Below are positions 1 through 9,267 of a stretch of 54,921 nt of DNA, piece after piece (within the stretch, counting starts at the first letter, position 1; every line of letters begins with the position of its first letter). Source of the DNA: Lysobacter antibioticus (GTDB taxonomy: Bacteria; Pseudomonadota; Gammaproteobacteria; Xanthomonadales; Xanthomonadaceae); contig NZ_JMTZ01000020.1 in NCBI RefSeq assembly GCF_000731095.1, positions 1-54,921 on the forward strand. The letters are read 5' to 3'. The translations under genes and the position numbers were made by a program. Below the pieces are notes generated by a model. That model did no database searches and was not told the origin of the DNA. It was given only the letters and a program-made list of their open reading frames with translations.

Positions 1-231
1 ACATCCTTGTCCTATCGAAAAACGGCGCACGTCCTGTGCGCCGCCCTACGGGTCTCTATCGGTCTCGCGAGCTCATTGCTGCGCCAAGCTTTCACGACAA
101 CGGCAACAGCAACGACTTCGCTCGCAGATCTGTCAGACAAAAAAGGTGACCAGTCGCTTTGTTGCCAGAAGCTCTTAGCGTCTGCCCCTGAGCTCGCTCG
201 ATTGATCGATGCGGCGCAAGACCATCGCAGC

Positions 232-257
232 GCGGTCGCGGCTTGCGCCGCTCCTAC
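232..257 (-). repeat. Dispersed palindromic repeat unit (REP-like)
   Basis: Exact copy in minus orientation, in the left intergenic region. Confidence 0.9.
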
Positions 258-317
258 CCTCGCGGCAGGACGCCCCTTCGATAGAGAGCATCAGCCTTGC
301 TGCCTCAGCGCATCCCC

Positions 318-342
318 TGGTCGCGGCTCACGCCGCTCCTAC
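318..342 (-). repeat. Dispersed palindromic repeat unit (REP-like)
   Basis: Degenerate copy in minus orientation, 24 bases past the glutamate-synthase-like stop. Confidence 0.8.
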
Positions 343-365
343 AGTCGGGAAATCCGCACCGCCTC

Positions 366-1988
366 TCAAAACGACTTGCTGCCCCGCATCGCCAACAACC
401 GATCCGGCGCCGCGAACGAATCGCTGCGCGCGTTCGCCCAGAACGACTGGAACACCGCATGCGCAGGAATCTTGCCCAACAAGTCGCCGGGCGCAAGGAA
501 GTTGTACAGCGCACCGAGCGAACGCACTTCGGTCGGCGAGACGCGACGCAGGATGTGTTCGGGCCCGATCTCGGCCGGATGGCTCAAGCCCGCTGCGCAC
601 AGCAAATCGCGCAAGGCCTTGAGGGTGTTGTCGTGGAAGTGGAATACCCGAGTGGCCTTGTCCGGCACGTCGAGCTTGCGCCAACGGCTCGGGTCCTGGG
701 TCGCGACGCCGGTCGGACAACGGTCGGTGTGGCAACTCTGCGCCTGGATGCAGCCCAGGGCGAACATATAGCCGCGCCCGGCGTTGCACCAGTCCGCGCC
801 CATCGCCAGGGTGCGGGCGATGTCGAAGGCGCTGGTGATGCGGCCGGCTGCGCCGATGCGGATCTTGTCGCGCAGCTCCAGGCCGACCAGGGTGTTGTGG
901 ACCAGCATCAAGGCCTCGTGCATCGGCACGCCGACGTGATCGATGAATTCCGCCGGCGCGGCGCCGGTGCCGCCCTCGGCGCCGTCGACGACGATGAAGT
1001 CCGGCAACACCCCGGTATCGTGCATGGCCTTGGCGATGCCGAACCACTCCCAGGGATGGCCGATCGCCAGCTTGAAGCCGGTCGGCTTGCCGCCCGACAG
1101 TTCGCGCAGGCGGGCGACAAAATGCAGCAGGCCCTGCGGCGAGTCGAAGGCGGTGTGCGCGGCGGGCGATACGCAGTCCTGCCCCATCGGCACGCCGCGC
1201 GTGGCCGAGATCTCGGCGCTGACCTTGGCCGCCGGCAGCACGCCGCCGTGGCCCGGCTTGGCGCCCTGCGAGAGCTTGATCTCGATCATCTTGACCTGCG
1301 GGTCGCCGGCGTTGCTGGCGAAGCGTTCTTCGTTGAACAGCCCGCGTTCGTCGCGACAGCCGAAGTAACCCGAGCCGATCTCCCAGACCAGGTCGCCGCC
1401 GTTCTCGCGGTGATACGGCGAGATCGAGCCTTCGCCGGTGTCGTGATAGAAGCCGCCGAGCTTGGCGCCGCGGTTCAGAGCGCGGATCGCGTTCGCCGAC
1501 AGCGATCCGAAGCTCATCGCCGAGATGTTGAACACGCTGGCCGAGTACGGATGCGCGGTGTTCTCGCCGATGACGATGCGGAAGTCGTGCGAGACGTGCG
1601 CGGTGGGCGCCATCGAATGGTTGATCCATTCGTAGTCCACGCCGTAGACGTCCTGCTGGCTGCCGAACGGGCGCACGTCGTTGACCGACTTGGCGCGCTG
1701 GTAGACCAGGGCACGCTGCTGACGCGAGAACGGCACCTCGGCGGTGTCGGCCTCGATGAAGTACTGGCGCATCTCCGGGCCGATCGATTCCAGGCCATAG
1801 CGAAAATGCGCCAGCACCGGATAGTTGCGACGCAAGGTGCTGCGGGTCTGCAACAAGTCCCAGGTGCCGAGCGCGGCGAGCGCGCCGAACAGGCCGACAC
1901 CCCACAACCAATCGGCGTGGTGCAGGAACACCAACACCACCGAGATCAGGGTCAGGAGCAGGCTGGCGACATAAGCGGCATAGCGCAT
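366..1988 (-). CDS. FMN-binding glutamate synthase family protein, membrane-anchored
   Basis: The 540-residue protein resembles the FMN/iron-sulfur domain of glutamate synthase (GltB). It lacks the N-terminal glutaminase domain and the C-terminal GXGXG helix, so it belongs to the short stand-alone 'glutamate synthase-like' family whose substrate is not settled. Residues 1-42 form two hydrophobic segments, probably membrane helices. The FMN region contains DGAEGGTGAAP at 335-345, and a Cys cluster follows (C413, C419, C424 in CIQAQSCHTDRCPTG), matching the iron-sulfur site of GltB. There is no adjacent gltD. It stands alone, facing away from the UDP-sugar dehydrogenase gene. Family assignment is firm; the reaction is not. 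Confidence 0.9.
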   Translation of the reverse strand: MRYAAYVASLLLTLISVVLVFLHHADWLWGVGLFGALAALGTWDLLQTRSTLRRNYPVLAHFRYGLESIGPEMRQYFIEADTAEVPFSRQQRALVYQRAKSVNDVRPFGSQQDVYGVDYEWINHSMAPTAHVSHDFRIVIGENTAHPYSASVFNISAMSFGSLSANAIRALNRGAKLGGFYHDTGEGSISPYHRENGGDLVWEIGSGYFGCRDERGLFNEERFASNAGDPQVKMIEIKLSQGAKPGHGGVLPAAKVSAEISATRGVPMGQDCVSPAAHTAFDSPQGLLHFVARLRELSGGKPTGFKLAIGHPWEWFGIAKAMHDTGVLPDFIVVDGAEGGTGAAPAEFIDHVGVPMHEALMLVHNTLVGLELRDKIRIGAAGRITSAFDIARTLAMGADWCNAGRGYMFALGCIQAQSCHTDRCPTGVATQDPSRWRKLDVPDKATRVFHFHDNTLKALRDLLCAAGLSHPAEIGPEHILRRVSPTEVRSLGALYNFLAPGDLLGKIPAHAVFQSFWANARSDSFAAPDRLLAMRGSKSF

Positions 1989-2136
1989 GGCGATCGGATC
2001 AGTTCACGAGCTGAGGGCGAGCATAACCCTGCGCGTGTGCAATCGCTGTACGAGGCAGGGCGGATGAGCGCTCAGCCTAAACACGCCGCGCCACTACCGG
2101 CCCCCAGACCCGCGGGCAGGCGCGCCCGGTGACCGA

Positions 2137-3444
<1,308 letters not shown>

Positions 3445-3579
3445 CGCCGTGGTGGCGGTCCGGTCCTGGATTCTAGAGACCCGCTTTCCGGACTGGCAAA
3501 CCGGTGCGCTCGGTCGCGTTCCCGGGCGCCGGTAAAAACGCTCGGATCGCTCCGCCCACGGGGCCCTGGGCGACTTCGG

Positions 3580-3894
3580 CTAAGGCGCCGGGCCTTCCTG
3601 CGCGATCAGGCCGAACGGCGCCAACGCCGCGCGCAGGTAAGCCTGCGCCTCGCCCGCGCTGGAATGCAGGCTGTCGATGCGCTCGCCGCGGTACTGGATC
3701 ACGATCTCGCTGCCGTCGGCGCGGTGTTCCCAGATCGAGTGGTCCTGGCTGAAGTTCATGTACTGCCAAACGCCGTCGACCTCGGACAGCCCGCTCCAGA
3801 TCGCGTCCGACAGCGCCCGGTGCGCGTCGAAGCCGGCCCAGCCCGGGCCCGGCGTCCAGCGTGTCCACATCACCGGCGCGCGTTCCCCGCTCAT
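3580..3894 (-). CDS. Small hypothetical protein coupled to the diguanylate cyclase gene
   Basis: This 104-residue product is not recognised. The ATG at 3892-3894 is the chosen start because it lies one nucleotide past the stop of the upstream GGDEF gene, which suggests co-translation. A longer frame extends upstream, but only by running through the GGDEF gene. The protein is soluble, has no signal peptide, and is rich in Trp and aromatic residues in its first half (MWTRW, IWSGL, VWQYMNF). It reads like a compact alpha/beta domain. Context suggests it may act with or on the cyclase, but nothing in the sequence shows this. Confidence 0.65.
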   Translation of the reverse strand: MSGERAPVMWTRWTPGPGWAGFDAHRALSDAIWSGLSEVDGVWQYMNFSQDHSIWEHRADGSEIVIQYRGERIDSLHSSAGEAQAYLRAALAPFGLIAQEGPAP

Positions 3895-3895
3895 C

Positions 3896-4963
3896 TCAAT
3901 CCTCGGCGACCACCACCGCATTGCGCCCGAGCTCCTTGGCGCGATACAGCGCGCTGTCGGTATGGCGCATCCACATGGCCGCGCTGATGGTCTTCGGCCC
4001 GGTCGTCGCGACACCGACGCTGACCGTGCAGCGCAAGGCCGGCGCTTCGTCGAAGCGCGCGTCCTCGACCGCATTGCGGATGCGTTCGGCGATCGCCACC
4101 GCCGCATCGAGGCCGGTGTCCATGAGGATGAGGGCGAACTCGTCGCCGCCGATGCGGCTGGCGGTGTCGGTCAGGCGCACCACCTCGTGCAAGGTGCCGG
4201 CGACGCGCCGCAACACCGCATCGCCGACCAGGTGGCCGTGGAAGTCGTTGATCTCCTTGAAGCGGTCGATGTCGATCAGGATCAAGGCCGCGCCCTTCGA
4301 GGAGCGCGCGCAGTAGGTCATGGTCGCGGTGGCCGAATCGTCCCAATGCAGGCGGTTTTGCAGGCCGGTCAGCGGATCGGTACGGCTGAGCTGGTCGAGT
4401 TGCTTGTTCTGGCGCACGACCTTACGCGCCAGGCCGTAGGCCGCGCTGCTGATCGCCATGGGATAGACGAACATGAAAGGCAGGCTGGCCAGGATCACCG
4501 GCATCGAGCTGTCCGGCGCGAACGGAAAGCCCAGCAGCGCCCACACCGTGGCGCAGGTGAACAGCTGCGCGGTCGCGGTGCGCACGAAGAAACGCCAGCC
4601 GCCGACGCTGATCTTGTCGGCCGACAGCATCACGGCCAGCAGCGCGCTCGGCACGACGTTGAAATGCATGACCGCGATCCAGATCCCGCCGAGGGCCGAA
4701 TCGATCACCAAGTTACGGTACTCGGCGTATTCGGGGTCGACGCTGCGCGAGGCGACCAGGTAGGCCAGCGGCGGCCACAGATAACCGTTGGCGAACAGCA
4801 GCGCCCAGACCCAGGCGCTGGCATCGTGTTCGTACAAGACCCCCGCGACGGCGAAGAACCCCGTCCCCAGGCCGAGGGTGCGCATCTGGTAGATGCGGCG
4901 CACGAACCGCAGATGCTCGGTCGCTCGAACCGGGTCGAATGAGGTGTCGGCAATTCCAGTCAC
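3896..4963 (-). CDS. Diguanylate cyclase with MASE2 membrane sensor domain
   Basis: The enzyme makes cyclic di-GMP from two GTP at the inner membrane. The first ~175 residues hold several hydrophobic segments in the pattern of the MASE2 sensor domain (as in AdrA/DgcC). A short linker leads to a GGDEF domain starting near SRTDPLTGLQNR (193-204). The active-site motif is a perfect GGDEF at 272-276. An RxxD product-inhibition site (RLTD, 263-266) lies exactly five residues upstream, so the enzyme is predicted active and feedback-inhibited. The start is GTG at 4961-4963, with GGGAG a few bases upstream. The 104-residue gene downstream is separated by one base. Confidence 0.92.
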   Translation of the reverse strand: MTGIADTSFDPVRATEHLRFVRRIYQMRTLGLGTGFFAVAGVLYEHDASAWVWALLFANGYLWPPLAYLVASRSVDPEYAEYRNLVIDSALGGIWIAVMHFNVVPSALLAVMLSADKISVGGWRFFVRTATAQLFTCATVWALLGFPFAPDSSMPVILASLPFMFVYPMAISSAAYGLARKVVRQNKQLDQLSRTDPLTGLQNRLHWDDSATATMTYCARSSKGAALILIDIDRFKEINDFHGHLVGDAVLRRVAGTLHEVVRLTDTASRIGGDEFALILMDTGLDAAVAIAERIRNAVEDARFDEAPALRCTVSVGVATTGPKTISAAMWMRHTDSALYRAKELGRNAVVVAED

Positions 4964-5268
4964 GCACGCTCCCAGCGGCCTGGATCATCGAGACGAGTAC
5001 CGCCCGGGGGTGCGGCGGCTACCAGCATACCCTGCTCGCCCGGCCCTGAATGCGCAAGCGGGCCGCCGCAGGCGGCTTCCGATGACCGGCGCCAGGGCAG
5101 TGGCCAGCCTCGGGGTCGGGGCCCGGGGTACGGGACCCGGCCCACCCCGGCTCGAACCCGGCCGCCCCGCCTCCGACAGCGGGGATTGAACGTTCCGTAC
5201 ACGAAAGACTAACGCCGGGATCGGGCAAGATTCGCCCCACAGGGGGTTCCCAGAGCGGAGCCTGTGTG
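4964..5268. other. Intergenic region between divergent genes
   Basis: No gene is seen. It is GC-rich with short GCC/GGC inverted runs near 5063-5085. Near the right end, TTGAAC (5186-5191) and CTAACG (5209-5214), 17 bases apart, could be a promoter for the gene at 5269. That is a weak consensus match only. Confidence 0.4.
5186..5214 (+). promoter_or_regulatory. Candidate promoter for the 5269 gene
   Basis: TTGAAC and CTAACG are separated by 17 bases and lie about 55 bases before the start codon. The -10 match is weak, and an alternative sigma factor is possible. No experimental support. Confidence 0.3.
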
Positions 5269-5616
5269 ATGACGAGCACCCTGCAAGGCCGCCCCGCCCC
5301 GACCACGCCCGGCTTGAGCTACTGGGCGAGTCAGTTCCGCAGCGCCGGCTTCTATCGCGACGGCCTGCGTTTCAGCGATTACGCACCTGCGTTCTACGTC
5401 GGCATCGCCGCCCACCTCGAACATCCGGACCGCGACTTCGACGATCCCCGCCTGGACTTGAGGGCCCGCTATCAACGCATCCGTCTCGGCTCGGTATTGA
5501 ACTGGGAACAGGCCGAAGACGCGGCGCGATCGGCGTGGCAGCGCGCGAAAGAGAACGCCGAGGCCGCGCAGGCGCAGATCGGGCGCCGCGTGGCGCAACT
5601 GGCCGCACATTCCTGA
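5269..5616 (+). CDS. Hypothetical protein resembling a small stress-associated family
   Basis: A 115-residue soluble protein. GGAG at 5257-5260 is 8 bases before the ATG at 5269; a GTG one codon earlier is possible. The pattern YW...F....FY.....F.DYAPAF..G....RDFDD....L...Y...R..S.L.W..A...AR.AW.R resembles a widespread family of unnamed ~110-150-residue proteins often found near stress genes. That resemblance is from memory and not tested. The C-terminal third (about 80-115) is Ala/Glu/Arg-rich and likely helical. Function unknown. Confidence 0.7.
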   Translation: MTSTLQGRPAPTTPGLSYWASQFRSAGFYRDGLRFSDYAPAFYVGIAAHLEHPDRDFDDPRLDLRARYQRIRLGSVLNWEQAEDAARSAWQRAKENAEAAQAQIGRRVAQLAAHS

Positions 5617-5640
5617 GCCAAACGCTACTCGAAACCCATC

Positions 5641-5665
5641 CCCGGAGCGCGTTGCGCGCTCCGGG
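5641..5665. terminator. Hairpin between convergent genes
   Basis: Perfect 11-bp arms CCCGGAGCGCG (5641-5651) and CGCGCTCCGGG (5655-5665) with a 3-nt loop lie between two converging genes. No T-run follows on either strand, so intrinsic termination would be weak. It may instead be a 3'-end stabilising structure. Confidence 0.4.
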
Positions 5666-5723
5666 CATCCGCGAGCGCATCCGACGCGCGTCGCCACAGC
5701 GAGGCCGCGGCGCTGCCGCCCGA

Positions 5724-6113
5724 TCAGGCGGCGTCGAGTTCGTAGTGAAACACCTTCGAGATGATCTGCCAGCGGCCGTCGAGCTTGATCAGGGTCAGCA
5801 GATCGGTGAAGCGCTTCGGCGGGATCGCGCATTCGACCCGCGCGAACGCGGTCACCGGGCCGGCGAATTCGATCGAGACGATTTTATCCTCGCGTGCGGC
5901 GCCCTGGCTGGCCGGCGATGCGCGTTGCTCGACGACCGCCCAATACGCCTCCATGTCGAGCTTCAACAAACTGCCGTCGGTCGCACAGACGTAATGCGCC
6001 TGCGGATGCATGGCGCGACGTAATCGGGCGGTGTCGCTGTAGTACAGACCGTCGAAATAATCCGCCAGGGTCGCGATGACCGCGTCGTAGTCGTGGCTGT
6101 GGGTGGCGCTCAT
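5724..6113 (-). CDS. NTF2-like (lumazine-binding-type) protein
   Basis: A 129-residue single-domain protein with the cone-shaped NTF2/SnoaL fold signature of the putative lumazine-binding (DUF4440/PF12893-like) group. The N-terminal helix YDAVIATLADYFDGLYYSD is followed by HPQAHYVC and a C-terminal strand pair LIKLDGRWQIISKVFHYE. The catalytic potential of this fold varies and no active site can be assigned. It follows the folM-like gene by about 140 bases in the same direction, so a pteridine-related role is conceivable but not shown. Confidence 0.8.
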   Translation of the reverse strand: MSATHSHDYDAVIATLADYFDGLYYSDTARLRRAMHPQAHYVCATDGSLLKLDMEAYWAVVEQRASPASQGAAREDKIVSIEFAGPVTAFARVECAIPPKRFTDLLTLIKLDGRWQIISKVFHYELDAA

Positions 6114-6253
6114 GCGGTCTTCCCTGGCGAGTTGGCGATGGCAATGCGCCGATTATGGGCAGCGCCCGCCGCCGCCACGAGCCCATCCATGGACCGGCCT
6201 GTCGCGCCCTTGCAACGCCGACCGGCGCAGGCCGCACTCGGCGTTCGCCGCGC

Positions 6254-6955
6254 TCAGAGTTTGAAGCGGCCGCCGTCGATGCGCAGAATTTCGCCGGTGC
6301 TGTAGCTGGCATCGCGCAGATACAACACCGCCTCGACCACGGCCTCGACCGTGCCGATGCGACCGAGCACGGTGCGCGCGGCGATCGCGTCTTCCTGTTC
6401 GGCGCGTTCGGCCGGGTCGCGCGCCGACGGCAGCACGGTGCCCGGGGCGACCGCATTGACACGGGTTGGCGCGAGCTCGGCGGCGAGCGCACGCACCATG
6501 CCGGCACCGGCCGCGCGGCTGACCTGATAGGCCGCATGACCGGCGAAGGAGCGATCGAGATAGGTGTCGAGCATCACCACCACCGAGCGCAGCGGATGCC
6601 GCTGGTGCAGACCGATCACCAGTTCCCAGGGCGCGATCAGGTTGACCCGCAGATGCCGCTCCAGGCGCTCGCGCTCCTCGTCGGTATCGCCGGCGCCGAG
6701 GTCGCCCCAGGCATGGCCGCGCTCGAACAGGGAGGCATTGAGGACCAGGTCGGTCACCTCCACCGGCGGCAAGACCTGCAGCGGCTCGGTCATGTCCCAG
6801 CTCCATTCGTGCACCGGCGCCGAGTACGGCGCCGGCGTCGAAGCGGCGCGGCGGCGATGGGCGACGACCTGCTCGCCGCGTTGCAGGCAGGCCTCGACGA
6901 TGGCCCGGCCGATGCGTTGCGAAGCGCCGGTAACGAGAGTGATGCGTTCGGACAT
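6254..6955 (-). CDS. folM: Dihydromonapterin reductase-like short-chain dehydrogenase (FolM type)
   Basis: A 233-residue short-chain dehydrogenase/reductase. The NAD(P)-binding motif TGASQRIGRA is at the N terminus, LVLNAS replaces the usual NNAG, and the tail NAVAPGTVLPS...GEILRIDGGR is typical of the FolM/pteridine reductase branch. FolM reduces dihydromonapterin and, weakly, dihydrofolate with NADPH. The catalytic Tyr region is AYQVSRAAG, in which the usual YxxxK lysine position is occupied by arginine (Y-Q-V-S-R). This should be checked. The ATG shares its first base with the TGA of the upstream HPPK-like gene (TGATG), so the two are translationally coupled. Confidence 0.82.
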   Translation of the reverse strand: MSERITLVTGASQRIGRAIVEACLQRGEQVVAHRRRAASTPAPYSAPVHEWSWDMTEPLQVLPPVEVTDLVLNASLFERGHAWGDLGAGDTDEERERLERHLRVNLIAPWELVIGLHQRHPLRSVVVMLDTYLDRSFAGHAAYQVSRAAGAGMVRALAAELAPTRVNAVAPGTVLPSARDPAERAEQEDAIAARTVLGRIGTVEAVVEAVLYLRDASYSTGEILRIDGGRFKL

Positions 6956-7521
6956 CAGCTGGCCTCCTTGGCGGCGGTGGCTGGCTCGGCCTGGGCGTGC
7001 AGGAAACGTTCGACGAAATCCGCTCCGGCCAAGGAATAGAAACCCATCGCATTGTGTTCGGGGCGGAAGCCGCGCTGCAAGGCGACGGCATCCAGCGCCT
7101 TGCGCAACGATGGCAACGCCAACTGATGCAGGCCATGGAACAGATACGGCCGGGCCGGGTCGTAGCGATCCTGCCACTGCACCTCGCCGTCGATCCTGCC
7201 GACCAGGTCGATATCCAAGGGCACCGGCAGGGCGCGTTGCGGATCGCGCTCGCGTCCGAACGCCGCCTCGATCTGTTTGAAACGACGCTCCATGATTTCG
7301 ATCGACCAGCGCGGCGCGACCTTCATCGCCAGCATCAGGTTGACCGTGGCGCCGCCGCGATGGACGCGATGGCGGTCGCCGTACAGTTCCGAGCATGCGC
7401 ACAAGGCGGTTGCATCGGCGGCATCGTCGAACTCGGTCAGCAGCTGCGCCGCCGACAACAGCAGATTCTCGACACGCGGGCCGTCGCTGGCCCCCAGGCA
7501 GATCAGTGCGGTCCAGCTCAT
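6955..7521 (-). CDS. folK: HPPK-like pteridine pyrophosphokinase (FolK family)
   Basis: A 188-residue protein of the 6-hydroxymethyl-dihydropterin pyrophosphokinase family, which transfers pyrophosphate from ATP in folate synthesis. It begins LICLGASDGPRVENL (family: GLGSNLGDR...L) and contains FGRERDPQRALPVPLDIDLV, matching the R...PLDIDL segment that carries the two metal-binding aspartates. The usual SxxYET...Q..F.N core is divergent (SELYGD...GGATVNLML). This looks like a paralogue specialised with FolM rather than the main folate enzyme. The ATG at 7519-7521 was chosen because upstream codons lack family similarity. Confidence 0.78.
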   Translation of the reverse strand: MSWTALICLGASDGPRVENLLLSAAQLLTEFDDAADATALCACSELYGDRHRVHRGGATVNLMLAMKVAPRWSIEIMERRFKQIEAAFGRERDPQRALPVPLDIDLVGRIDGEVQWQDRYDPARPYLFHGLHQLALPSLRKALDAVALQRGFRPEHNAMGFYSLAGADFVERFLHAQAEPATAAKEAS

Positions 7522-8070
7522 AAAGCGCAAACGGTCCCGGCCGGCGACGCCGGGCGCGGCATGGATGAGGCGGCCTGCGATCGCAGGCGCGGGGCCGCAG
7601 CGGTGCGGCGGGTTACAGGCGGGTGCGGCAGGGGCCGGCCAGAATCGATCGCCATCTCGTCTACTCCTCGGCGCTGCGTCCAATCGACGGCGGCCGGAGC
7701 GTCGGCGACCGGACGTACCCGCCGCAAAGCTCCGATCGCGATGATCTGCATTCTAGCCAGCTGACGGCGGTTTTCCCTATTCCAGGCCCGACACGGCGCG
7801 GAAACGAGACCGGTTAGGCGGCGAAAGACGATGGCCGCGACGCATCTTGCTGCGCTGCGAGAACGGATGCAGCAGTCATCGCCGCGTGCCGACACCGCTC
7901 CAGCCCTGCTCTGCGTCCACGATCCGCCCCTGCTTTTGAGTAGGAGCGAGGCAAGTCGCGACCGTGAACTTCCGGCCCAGGTACCTCCGCGGCCGCGCGC
8001 AATGCCGCTCTCACCGCTCGCGCCGCTGCTACCCCGCGCTTGCGGCCACCTCAGCGCGGTCCGCTCCGCT
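7522..8070. other. 549-bp intergenic region, one repeat unit
   Basis: No supported gene. Short frames are Arg/Ala-rich without family features. One dispersed repeat unit in GTAGGAG orientation lies at 7940-7965, somewhat degenerate. The promoter of the folK-folM pair should lie at the left end on the minus strand, but I could not pick it with confidence. Confidence 0.5.
7940..7965 (+). repeat. Dispersed palindromic repeat unit (REP-like), degenerate
   Basis: Plus orientation, GTAGGAGCGAGGCAAG start with several mismatches. It lies between two genes on the minus strand. Confidence 0.7.
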
Positions 8071-9054
8071 TCAAGCCACCGGATACGGCATGCCCTCGAA
8101 CACGCGGTCGTGATAGCCCTTCACGCCGACCTCGTGGGCGAGCGCGCTGCGGAAATCCATGCCGGCGCGCAGGCAATCGAGCACGTAGGCGAAACCGTAA
8201 CGCGGTTCCCACCCCAGGTCGCGGCGGGCCAGTTCGTTGACGTAGACCCGGTCGAGCTGCGGAAACAGCCGCCAGCCCTTGGCCGCGTACAACTCGCGGC
8301 AATCCGGGAACAGCCGCTCCACCACCGCGGCGGCGTCCTGACGCAAGGCGAGCAGATCGTCGCGACCGAACGGCGCAGTCGCCGACACGATGTAACGGCC
8401 GAAGCCCAGGGCCGGCGCGCGTTCGACCGCCCGCAGATGCGCGTCGACGATGTCCTCGATGTCGGCGCGGCGATACAGCAATTCGTTGGCCTGGACGTTG
8501 GCCGGCGCGTAGACGTCGCGCACCGAGGCATCGTCGTCGTCCTCGGGAAAGAAGCGCGAGGTCCGCAACACCAGCACCGGCAACTCGTGCTTGCGATGAA
8601 ACAGCTCGCACAGGCCTTCGGCGGCGATCTTGGTGGTGCCGTAGATGTTCTTGGGCACCGGCGTCACCGCTTCGGTGATCCAGGTGGCCGGGCCGCCGGG
8701 CACCGGCTTCAAGGCCGCGCCGAACGCGCTGGTGGTACTGGTGAAAACGAAGGATTCGACGCCGGCCGCGACCGCTTCCTCGAGCAGCACCAGGGTGCCG
8801 GTGACGTTGGTGTCGACGAAATCCTGGTAGCGGTGGGTGGCGACGTGCGGCTTGTGCAGGGTCGCGGTGTGCACCACCGCGCGCACGCCTTGCATGGCGC
8901 GCCGGACGAAACCGCGATCGGCGATCGAACCGACCTGGCCGGTGAACGCGGAGGCCTTGATGTCGATGCCGACGGCGTCGCGCGATTGCGCGCGCAGACG
9001 GCGCATCAGGCCTTCACCGAGATGGCCGGCACTGCCGGTAACGAGGATGGACAT
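8071..9054 (-). CDS. NAD-dependent epimerase/dehydratase (extended SDR)
   Basis: A 327-residue extended SDR of the sugar-nucleotide epimerase type. MSILVTGSAGHLGEG carries the TGxxGxxG motif (residues 6-13). The active site is YGTTK, preceded by the serine/threonine strand FVFTSTTSAFG, and R-T-S-R-F-F-P-E follows as in UDP-galactose epimerase relatives. The start at 9052-9054 was preferred over an upstream in-frame ATG because the Rossmann strand begins at once. Substrate cannot be told. No glycosyltransferase adjoins it. Confidence 0.85.
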   Translation of the reverse strand: MSILVTGSAGHLGEGLMRRLRAQSRDAVGIDIKASAFTGQVGSIADRGFVRRAMQGVRAVVHTATLHKPHVATHRYQDFVDTNVTGTLVLLEEAVAAGVESFVFTSTTSAFGAALKPVPGGPATWITEAVTPVPKNIYGTTKIAAEGLCELFHRKHELPVLVLRTSRFFPEDDDDASVRDVYAPANVQANELLYRRADIEDIVDAHLRAVERAPALGFGRYIVSATAPFGRDDLLALRQDAAAVVERLFPDCRELYAAKGWRLFPQLDRVYVNELARRDLGWEPRYGFAYVLDCLRAGMDFRSALAHEVGVKGYHDRVFEGMPYPVA

Positions 9055-9224
9055 CGAGACGGACTCCTGGCGACGCGCACGCCCGCTGCCGCAGCGGCCC
9101 AGGCTTAGATGGATGCGCAAAGCCTAGCAAGGCTGCGATGGCGACGCCATGTGCGGAGCGCTGAAACCCGCCGCTGCGATGGCTGGCTGGTGCGCTTCTG
9201 GAGAAAGCGGGCCGCATGCGCAAG

Positions 9225-9256
9225 AACGCCGGCGCTGCGAACGCAGCGCCGGCGTT
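9225..9256 (-). terminator. Strong hairpin after the beta-helix gene
   Basis: Perfect 15-bp arms, 9225-9239 and 9242-9256 (AACGCCGGCGCTGCG and its complement), with a 2-nt gap. It lies 12 bases beyond the stop of the beta-helix gene. On the minus strand it is followed by TTCTTG, a short U-rich run, so it probably terminates that transcript. Confidence 0.65.
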
Positions 9257-9267
9257 TCAGCACGGGC

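Larger units (their letters stand above)
1..365. other. Intergenic stretch with hairpin and two palindromic repeat units
   Basis: No convincing gene is seen. A hairpin with arms CGGCGCAC (23-30) and GTGCGCCG (36-43) lies near the left edge. Two copies of the dispersed repeat, read as GCGGTCGCGG...CGCTCCTAC on the plus strand, occur at 232-257 and, less perfectly, 318-342. The second sits just beyond the stop of the glutamate-synthase-like gene. Open frames crossing this region have no recognisable protein content. Confidence 0.6.

Noticed and set aside
297-2132. 611-codon plus-strand frame at the left end
   Set aside because: Opposite to the glutamate-synthase-like gene, no motif, and composition typical of antisense high-GC frames.
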